Shown here: piece by piece, positions 11,937-21,100 of the stretch
How the letters are laid out: each line of letters opens with the position of its first letter
How positions within the stretch are numbered: the first letter of the stretch is position 1
From: Typha latifolia
Lineage: Eukaryota; Streptophyta; Magnoliopsida; Poales; Typhaceae
Length of the DNA: 64,000 nucleotides
Reading direction: 5' to 3'
Assembly: GCA_019914945.1 (NCBI GenBank)
Contig: CM034107.1
Span: forward strand, 6,138,001 to 6,202,000
Made by a program: the position numbers and the translations under genes
The notes under the pieces: generated by a model
The model's database searches: none
What the model was told of the DNA's origin: nothing
What the model saw: only the letters and a program-made list of their open reading frames with translations

Positions 11937-14691
11937 ACTTGCCCGAGGTTGGGATCGTCGGAGCCGAGCCGCGCGGCGCGCCGGCCGGGCTGGGCGCCGG
12001 CGGCGGTGTGCCCCCCCGCCCCCGGTCCGCAACCTCCTCCCTCACCTCCTCTCTTTCTTCTCTTCCTCTTCTCTTCTTCTTCTTCTTATTTCTTTCTTTC
12101 TTTCTTTCTTTTTCTCCTTCTTCCTCAGCTCCTTCTCTGTCCTTCTGCACAGTGTTGGGCTCGGCCCAGCGCTAATGGCAGATGTAATTAATTAATTAAT
12201 TAATTAGTTCATTTATGTTATTTATTTAGGTATTTTTCTTCTTAATTAATGCAAATAGATTATTTAGACATTAACTATTTTAATAATATTATATATCATT
12301 CAATATAATTTTATTAATGATAATTTTTATAATTAATGATTAATTAGGTATAAATATAGGTAATACTTATATTTATTTATTTATTTACATATCTATTAGA
12401 TTAATAGATAGATTTGTAAATTATAATTATTAGATTTATATTTTAATACCCTCATCATATATATTTTAAATATTTCTATTAATTTTATGATTATTCTGCA
12501 ACAAATAAAATACTAAGTTTATTTAGTTATTTATTTATTATTTTATTGAGTAAAGACTGCGTTGTCCCTAATTAATCAAGATAGTGTATGAATTATAAAA
12601 TTAATTAAAATTAGACCACCTCTATACTTATTTAGCCTTTTATTTTATTTTATAATTATATATTTAGAAATACTCTTATATAAAAAGAAACATGCCTCTT
12701 CTCCTTATATTATAACTAACTTTTTATAATAATAAAGAATTATAATATTTGAATCGTATCTATATTATAGACCTAGTTATGTAATCAAAAATAAAGAAAA
12801 GTGATTCTAAATCTAATAAACATTTATATTTTAACTGAATTAATTCTAATTAGATAAACGACTAACATCATACTAAAATATTTCATATCTCGAACCCCTT
12901 ATTTGAGACCCCATGGACCTTGCTAGCGATGAGTGTCACTTGGTTACCTGACGGACGTGAGAGATGCGTGGTTTGTATCTTCTGATCAGACGGTGAGTAG
13001 TCTTATCCCCTAGATGCCTTTCTCAAATTAGGTTATAGTATATATGATGTACATGCATGTTTTGGCCTCCAGCATGATTATATGATTTTATCTAGAGATG
13101 ATTACAATCGAGCATATTTTATCATGCATTCAATTATGCTGATTTGGGATATGAGTACATTGGTGATATATATATAGATGATTAGAGATGATTCTACTGT
13201 TATGATTGTTTACCGAGTTGATCTGTAGCATAAGTATGCATATGTTGACGATACAGTTGGAGACTACATTGCATCATTTTCTCTTGATTCATATTCCACC
13301 TAAATTTCTGTTAGGCATTGATTTGTTATCGTACTAGATATATGCATTTGCTCTGTCATTTAGAAGGAAAGCATGAAATGTGATTGATAGGATAGTTGAT
13401 AGAAAGCGTGAGGATACCCGAGTGGGCGCGAGGGTTAGGACGCGCTTGGTGGATGATTAATCGCTCGACATAGTCGCGATCCTGTTGGCCTTACGTTCGA
13501 GGTCGTTAGTCTGTGTGCGCAGCAGACATTCGGACACATGCCGTTCGCCAGGGCATATATGGCGAGTTATCCTCACGAGGTTTCTATCAACTATGTGTGT
13601 GCCCGGTCTGGATGGATGTTGATACCCTAGCAGGTGACGGGGTATGATTATATTTGAGATACTCCTTGCGGATGGCAGAGTATGCTCTGAGCCTTCGGAC
13701 ATAATGTTGAGACCGGGTACCGGGTGTTGTCTGTACACAGTGGTCTAGTATGTCGATATTATACTGAGATGTCGGTGATGATTATGATGTTGAGAAATGC
13801 ATATGATTTCATTATCATTTGATTACCTGATTATCGAGTTGTCAATATTCATCATATATGATTGCATTTGATATCATAACGTGGTCATAGTTGGCATGCA
13901 TCATGTGTCATATTTGAAAGAGAGTCATGATGATAGTATGATACGGAGATTTGTTTACTCATGGTCAAGGATTATATATACTTTTATCAGTTATGACATG
14001 TTATCTACTTTTCATTTATATATTATTGAAGATACATTCATATACTCATTCATGGCATGATACTCTTTCTGATTCATATTATCCAGTATATGATTTACTC
14101 TCTGTTTGGCATCACTGATTCGGGGTAAGGTCTATTCACTGAGCCTTTTGCTCATGACTCTCTTTATTTCTTTTCTAACCCCTCAGATTTGTGATACGTG
14201 ATAGCGACCTGAGATATCCTGAGAAGATATTTTAGAGTGATGATGAGGTGAGCTATTGATGGGAGACGATATAGAAGATAGTTTAACCAGACATTGAGTT
14301 GTATCGCTGTTTGTTATATTTGTGCCTTATTGTATCGAATGATGATTTGTATAGTATATATCAGAATTTATAGCACTCGTGTATCAGTTGTTTAGTTTTA
14401 TCTTGATGGTTTGTTGTGGTCTGTGTGGGCCTTGCCAGATTATGTAGTGGTCTAGTGTATATTATTATGAACTTGGATATTCGTATGTTAACAAGTTTAT
14501 TTAGTTGATAGCATGATGTATTTGGTGATGGATTATGTGATCATGGATAGGTTAACAGGTTTTATTTGATGATGTCATGATTATATGTGCACAGGAGAGT
14601 ATCTGGGTGGGACGGGCCCTGCCCGACCTGTCGCGTGCGCCGCGCGTGCTGTGTGGGCGTGCACGTGCCCGTGCCGGGCGGGGGCGTTACA
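11537..14691 (+). mobile_element. Solo LTR, 3.16 kb, of a gypsy-type retrotransposon (copy 1)
   Basis: The element begins TGTAACAACCC and ends GGGGGCGTTACA, with canonical TG...CA borders. It is flanked by a 5-bp target duplication, AGTTG (11532-11536) and AGTTT (14692-14696), within the LINE. It contains no primer-binding site, gag or pol, so it is a solo LTR or an LTR-like non-autonomous unit. The first 650 bp are GC-rich with long CT and CTTT microsatellites (11880-11936, 12085-12110). The middle is very AT-rich. The last third carries a GATTCGGGGTAAGG...CACTGAGCCTTTTGCTCATG stretch of the style seen in long plant gypsy LTRs. A second copy lies at 59030-62047. Confidence 0.8.
11573..11614. 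repeat. GC-rich hairpin near the LTR 5' end
   Basis: GGGCACGA at the left pairs with TCGTGCCC at the right. Inside these, CCGGCCACA pairs with TGTGGTCGG with a single G-T wobble. The same 42-bp structure is present in the other LTR copy at 59062-59103. Confidence 0.7.
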
Positions 14692-15175
14692 AGTTTGCTC
14701 AGCTCCACCTCCTCGCTGATCAGAAGTGCCTCTGGAAAATGGTTTAGAATACCAAATGATCTATTCCTAGAGTGATGACCTTCCTTTGGAAAGCCCTAGT
14801 AGATGCACTTCCAGTCAAAGCGACAATTCATAAACGCATCCCTAAATCTAACCCCACCTACATCCTCTATCGCTTAGTAGTAGCTGAGATAGTAGAACAT
14901 CTATTCCTAAGATGCCCATTCGCCAAGCCAGCTTGGTTTCACTCCCGCCTTGGTCTGAAGCTAGAGAAACCATGGACCAGGTTGGACCATTTCTTTCATT
15001 ACAAGGCTAGATCTCGGTGAAGCAGCTTGAGTATGCTTTTTGTCTTCTTTGATACATTTGGAAAGCTAGAAACAATGTCATTGTTAGAGATAACAAGCCC
15101 AACCCGTTGACGTTTGTGCCAAAGTAGATGAACTAAAGTAGTGGTCTCCCTATGCGAATTACATCACTCGTTCGC

Positions 15176-16061
15176 TTAAGTAAAAGTTCGTAGAAATATT
15201 AAGAACGGAAGTAGAGATGAACACCAAGATTTTAATGTGGAAAAACCCAAACGGGAAAAAACCACGGATCCAAACTCGGATCAAAACCAATCACTAGAAT
15301 AGTAGCAGTTACAAGATTGACTCACAAAACAACCCGTCGATCCAAACGACTTTGTTCCTCTCAGTCTTGATCGCTAGAACCCACGATTCACTGCTTCTTG
15401 TGATTGAAGTCCAATCTCAGTAGCTCTCGAGATTGATCTTTTGTCTAGATAGCCCTTAAGACGAAAGATTAAATTCTTATAAATGAGTGAAACCTTGTTA
15501 GTTAAAGAACCAATGTAGTCTCAAGAAGTCTCCTTCAATAATGCTTCTTCAACCACCCTAGAGATAGGGTTTCACAATCCTTATATATGATCTCCAAGAT
15601 AGAGCCAAATCCAAGTCTTATCCGTACTCACGAAAGTACAAGATAGAGCCAAATCCAAATCTTATCCGTACACACGAAAGTACAAGATAGAGCAAAATCT
15701 GAGTCTTATCCGTACTCATGATCTTCAAGATAAAGTCAAATCCGAGTCTTATCCGTACTCATGATCTTCAAGATAGAGCTAAATCCGAGTCTTATCCGTA
15801 CTCACGAAAGTCCAATATTCTTAAACTTTATTGGTGCGTTCGAATGGGCTCGAGTGCGTTCGAACGTGACAGCTTGAATTCTTCAGGTTGCGTTCGAATG
15901 CGTTTGTGAATGCAGCTCTCGGTCTGTGTGAACGCGGTGTGAACTCGACGGCTTTTCTCCAATAATCTTGCAATTCTTCAAACCAGAGATATTCTAGACT
16001 TGTGTAAAGCTCATATACATGAAAAAAATACACTTAGAATATTTTGTACACAATTGCCAAC
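15176..16061. mobile_element. LTR-like insertion inside the LINE (copia-style, borders uncertain)
   Basis: LINE coding sequence stops near 15175 and resumes near 16090. The insert carries AATGTGGAAAAACCC...GGGAAAAAACCACGG, a pattern seen in many plant copia LTRs. Its right end, CAATTGCCAACA, would be the reverse of a TGTTGGCAATTG LTR start. It also contains a 52-bp tandem array (15600-15810) and a TTCGAA palindrome cluster (15836-15950). No clear target duplication was found, so borders are approximate and family assignment is an inference. Confidence 0.5.
15600..15810. repeat. Tandem array of about 52-bp units
   Basis: About four imperfect copies of a unit running agagccaaatccgagtc, ttatccgtactca, cgaaagt or gatcttcaag follow one another. 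Units alternate between two end variants (cgaaagtacaag and tgatcttcaag). The array lies within the LTR-like insert. Confidence 0.8.
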
Positions 16062-16517
16062 AAATAAAAACCTAACAGTATAGGACTCTTCATCAGCTCA
16101 TATCTAGATCGATTCATTAGGGGCAAAGCCATCTACTTAGACAATTGCTTGAGCGCCCTTCATGGGGAAGCATTGGCTCTTCTATGTGAGCTCAAGGCTA
16201 TGCAGACTTATGTTGCGGATGAAGACTGTTGGGTCATTTCAAACTCTCAAAAGATTATTAAAATTGTGAACGATCAAAATTCTTGTATCAACTGGACCAT
16301 TTGTCCGATAGTTCAAAAATGTCTCAGGTGGATTTCTTCTATCCCCTCTATTAGGGTAGCCTTTATGGGCAAATGTAACAATACCAAGGCCCACTCTCTT
16401 GCCGGTCTAGCCATTCGAGAATATACTAGTATAGGATGGACTAATCTACCTCTAAGTCTTGATTGTACCCCTTCTACTTAATGAAATTGGTTTACAGGCC
16501 CTTCAAAAAAAAAACTA

Positions 16518-17410
16518 ATCAGGCATCCAATTATAGCATTTGCAATAGCAACATCAATGTGTAGAGATTCTAATTAGCAAAAAATAATTACTTGTTTACA
16601 TAGCTTCCAATCAAAATCAATAAAGTGAGCAAACATTTTTTTAGAGAAACAATATTTTATTTTTTTGGCATTTTCAATCTTAGGACACTCCCAAGTTTAA
16701 AGGATGAAATAGAATTCTGCAATTATTTTTGAGCTAAAAGTTTCGAGTGAGTACTTAGTGAGGTTGATTCATTTGGGCCGATGCAAGTGTATTATCGTAT
16801 GTATGCCAAGATATCGATCACACTCGAAAGGAAATATATGGGAGCCATCGGATTTTATGAGGATCAAAGTCATTGGATGTGCACGATCGACGAGATAACA
16901 TATATTCAACACTAACATTCCACCGGCATCGAATTCATATCCAGAGTTTTTTGACATAAAAGCTTCGAAGTCATTTGATTTAATGTATTTGAGAAAATTG
17001 TATCCGTGCATGTATAATGCAATATAATATCAAGTTGAGCTCTGTTTAAGCTTTATGAAATTAGTTTCAAACCTTACGTAAAATATCAAGCTTGTATTAA
17101 TTAGATTCAATTCAAGTCCATTCTATTTTGAGCCGCTTGATAAGCAAATTCAAGCAAGCTTAATTCAAGTTTGAATAAGTTTAACTTGAATCTAGAGAAT
17201 TGAATCTTGAATGGTCTACAGTTTATGAATTAAATTAAATATGAAACTAAACTAAAATTTATTAAATAAATAAATAAATCAGGATCAAAGTCTTATCAAT
17301 CTTAGCTTGATCGAGCCGGCAGCTCGGCTAAAAATTAATTTCAAGTTGATCCAATGATTCGTACCAAATAAGAGCCTAGCTCAAGCAGGCTGGATTATCT
17401 TAACATAAGC
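16518..17410. other. AT-rich interval between LINE and ubiquitin pseudogene
   Basis: No gene was recognised. An 80-codon minus-strand frame (16769-17011) matches no family I know. The sequence from about 17020 has repeated caagttgagc/agcttgaatc words like the hAT-style terminus at 9386, and may be the other side of that element. Homology to the second ubiquitin-L40 locus begins at about 17411. Confidence 0.4.
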
Positions 17411-17450
17411 GAATTAGGGGTAATTACGTAATTCCAACCTCGAAGGAAAC

Positions 17451-17457
17451 TATAAAA
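17451..17457 (+). promoter_or_regulatory. TATA-like box of the ubiquitin-L40 duplicate
   Basis: TATAAAA lies about 100 bp before the ATG at 17552. It occupies the aligned position where the intact copy (40121-40129) has an AAACCCTAA telo-box, so the duplicate seems to have lost the telo-box and gained a TATA-like word. Use is unproven. Confidence 0.45.
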
Positions 17458-18027
17458 GGCGCAGCCACCGAGCCAATGCCGCGCCAAAATCCTCTTCTTC
17501 TTCCTCTTGCATCCGTAGGGTTTACCGAGATTTGAAGAGGAATCCGCAACGATGCAGATCTTTGTGAAGAACCTAGCGGGGAAGACCATAACCCTCGAGG
17601 TCGACAGCAGTGACACCGTAGACAATGTCAAAGTCAAGATCCAAGACAAAGAAGGTCTCAAATCTCCACGGTTTCTGCTTTTCCATCTGTTTTCTCGCTT
17701 CTTTTTGATAAAATCCGATGCATTTGTCTTGGTCTTTTTAGGGATTCCTCCGGACCCGCAGCGTTTGATATTTGCCGGGAAGCAGCTCGAGGATAGGCGA
17801 ACCCTAGCCGACTACAGCATCCCGAAGGGTCTCATTTTTCGGTTATTGATTGGTTTATTGCCCTTTTACATTTGGTATATGGAGGTCTTGACGATCTTTT
17901 GGTTGTTGTTGTGGTATAGAATCGACTCTGCATCTTGTGCTGAGGCTTAGGGGTGGGATTATTGAGAACTCGGCTTTGGTTCGGAAGTATGTCCTCTTAT
18001 ATCTGCCGAAGTTTTAGCTATTATCTC

Positions 18028-18073
18028 CTATTTTAAAGTAAAGTTTGTATTAGTTCTAAGATTCTATTTATTT
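18028..18073 (+). repeat. Left direct repeat flanking the intron insertion
   Basis: This 46-bp stretch of ubiquitin-L40 intron 3 (TATTTTAAAGTAAAGTTTG and following) recurs in degenerate form at 23889-23934, on the far side of the MYB-bearing insert. Both copies align with the same single place in the intact gene's intron 3 (about 40770-40820). Confidence 0.6.
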
Positions 18074-18116
18074 GAAGTGAAGTTCGAAACCCCACGGGTG
18101 GAGTTCAGAGCAGGTG

Positions 18117-21100
18117 ATGCAATTTTTTGCGGAGTTAACGCATGATGTAGCCATGATTGAAGCAGGGGAGGTGGAGTTACCGGCTTACGTAGACGAGACA
18201 GGGGTGGAGGTGACGATGGAGGTGGAAGATGAACAAGAACAAGAAGAACAAGAACAGCAGCATGGGGTGGAGCCGGGTTCTGCGAGTTACCAACCAAGTG
18301 GTGATGGGATGCAAAGTAGTGAGACGAGGAAGAAGAGGAGAGCTGTGGCTTGGACAGAAGAGGAACACAGGTAAACAAGTTTTTGTTTATTCTGTTATTA
18401 TTTTTTTAATTTTTTGCTTTATAACTTCTCATGGTTTTCTTTTTTTTTTTGGTTAAATATATTATTCTCATATAATTAGCACGAAAAGTAATTTCTTCTC
18501 GCAATCTTTTTTTTAATCATTAAGAAAAATAAAATGTTAAGATATAACTTTTAGTAGAGATTTAAGGAGAAAGAGAGAAAAAGAGTTCCTCTAAGATTTA
18601 CCATTGTTCTTTCCAAAACTCCGAGAAAAGAAGAGCAAGGAAGAGGAAAATTACAGGAATTAGAATGATAATGTGTATAGTGCATGGCTTCAAAATGTTG
18701 GAGGCAGAAAAGGGGTTGGGGAGGTTTGCGATTTTGATAGTAAGGGGACCCCAAGGTAGTGAGAAGATAGTAGGATCGTAGAGAACAATGGGCAAATGAG
18801 AAACACTCGGCCTTGTTTGGTTGAAGAATAAAGTAATTCATAAATAGTATTATACTTATTTTTTATTTCATGGTTTAAAGGAGTTAGTTACTTTGTTTGG
18901 TTGCAATAATAGAATAGAGAGTGTCATGGATAAAGAGATATTTGATTGTTAAAATGTAAAATAAGGAGGATGAGTAGGCTATATATAAAAATTAACCTAA
19001 TGCTTTTGAAAGAGTTTAGATGTTCTTTATTTTTAGAAGTATTTTGGTAAATATCTATATTAATCTTAAACTCGGTTAAGTCTCATCTACCTTATTTCAA
19101 CTCCAAGTTGGAATAGGAAAATATAGATAAGAGGTATGGTATCTATGGCCTTACTATTACTATGAGAATGTTAATAATGGTATTAATTACAATAGATTTA
19201 GGTGGTGTTTGTTTACGAACCATAAATGAGGAATCCTTCATTTATAGATAAGGGTCCTTTATTTCTCAACCAAACAAGCATTAAGGATCACAATTAAGCA
19301 ACTCTCATTTTTTTAATTGTTTTCCTTTTATTTTTTATGGTTCATTTTTTTGGGTTAAGTACATTTTATGCCCCCATCCCTTTTGTGTTTTTTACCTTAA
19401 CTTTTGTATTTTTTACCCTAAAAAGTGAAGAAGTGTTTCTAGTTCGACCATATCACTAATTTTTAGAACTTAATAGAGGAGAAAGGGATCTTTATTTCTC
19501 TAATTTTCTTCTTGTTTTTTCTCTCTCTATCCAAATATAGTACAAATTTATATATTTTGGAAATCTATGGGAGTGTGTTCCTATTTATTACTAGAGATTT
19601 ACAGTAGCTAATCATGTAGGGGATTTGGTTTATTGTTAGGAATCTTAGGTTCCTATTGGATAATTCGTAGTTTCGATAGGTTTACCATCCAAAATCGGTA
19701 GTCTTCTTATTTTCTTATTCTAAACAGCAATTTAACAAAAATCACCCCGTTTTTTTTTGTATGGCTAATCTATCCTGAACTTTATCTGATTTTCCATATA
19801 GATTAATGTTGCCCCTTTAATTTAACTCTAGAAACTTATATAACAAGGTTTAGATCAGAAGACTTAAGAGGAAAATACAACTTTGTTAAGCACCTGAAAA
19901 GAGTAAAACATGTAACTCCTAGATAGGGAAACTATTTGGTGAAAAATTATATAGTTACTAATAGAGTTATTATAGAAGTAATCATGCCCTCTTGAAATAA
20001 ATAAAACTAGGTGAAAAAGGGCCAAGGCCATTTTTTATTGTGCAGGGCACATGCTTCTTAAGTTCATATGGATTCGGTTGTGATGGCCCCCTTGATTCTA
20101 TATGGATCCGGTCATCCGCCTTGGTGGCAAGTGAAGGAAGAAGAGAGAAATGGCTTGGATAGATGAGGAGCAACTTTTCTTATTTTTTTCTTTAATCTTT
20201 CATAACTTTTTCTGGGTTAATATATTTTATGCCCATGTAGTTACTAGTTAGCATGAAAATTAGTATACCACCTCAAACTTATTTTTTGTATTGCTGAACC
20301 TTTCATTGAATTGTAATTGTTAATATTTTTCATCCAAAATTCATATACTTTGTCTTGTATACTAAAAAATATTGTCAGTTTGAATAGTACTAGAATCTAT
20401 TCCTAGATGAGGAATGCAATAGAGATGATGAAAAGTATATAGGTTAAATACATTTAGCCCCCTATACTTCGGATGAAAATCATTTTATACTTCTGAAATT
20501 TATTTTGTATCAACTGTGACCCCTAAAGTTTTGAGTACAAGTTTTAGGTTTTCTGTCCAAAACTAATGGCATCCATGCTACTTCTTTATCTTAGAAATCG
20601 TTACTAGTTTGATTAAAGTTCTGAATTTATTTTTGCACTAGTAGGTCACCTAGAACTTCCTCTTCACATATATATATATATATATATTTGTTTATAGAAG
20701 CAGAGTTATTTAAATCATTTAGGTCACTTAGAACTTTCTCTTCATATATATATATATATATAGAAGCAGAGTTATTTAAATCATTTTGTCATCTCTGTTA
20801 ACGAAGTTGTATTTGTCAAAAGTCCAGGAGTGAATAACAATATGAAACAATGTTTACGGAGTAAATTGATTCTCATGCAAAGTAAATGGTTAATGTTTAT
20901 TTAACCAAAAGTATAAAATTTTCCTAATTTAATTATTGTAGAAGTGCTCAACTCACCATTTTCCATTGTGAAAGGAGCACATTCTTCTATTTTACAAGAA
21001 GTGGATTGACAAGGTATATTGTATAATGCATACTTTAAATTAATAGATGTGGGACCAGGCCCCCTTGCCTCTTGGTTGTACTCGAGGACATTGGCTTGGA

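Larger units (their letters stand above)
10171..16517 (+). mobile_element. 5'-truncated L1-type LINE, interrupted twice
   Basis: The reverse transcriptase starts mid-domain at about 10171. It shows ILKADLTKAFDRMEW, the end of a QGCPLSPYLF motif across a frameshift, and FVDDLLLFYR (the catalytic YxDD equivalent) near 10530. The thumb follows at 10691-10948 (LSRWKARMLSYSGRLTPIKS). A zf-RVT domain (HLFLRCPFAKPAW) lies at 14772-15020, beyond the 11537-14691 insertion. A plant-LINE RNase H domain (ALALLCELKAMQ...NNTKAHSLAGLA) lies at 16149-16481. The element ends in a poly-A run at about 16507-16517. It copied itself from RNA by target-primed reverse transcription, but stops and frameshifts make it dead. 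Confidence 0.85.

Noticed and set aside
11376..12191. Long open frames on both strands through the CT-rich region (also 59086-59586)
   Set aside because: They translate CT and CTTT microsatellites and GC-rich LTR sequence into Ser-Leu or Arg-Glu runs, open in several frames at once. They are by-products of the solo LTR.
18064..18378. A minus-strand Ser/His/Pro-rich frame
   Set aside because: It is the antisense of MYB exon 1, whose splice junctions and domain match are much better supported.
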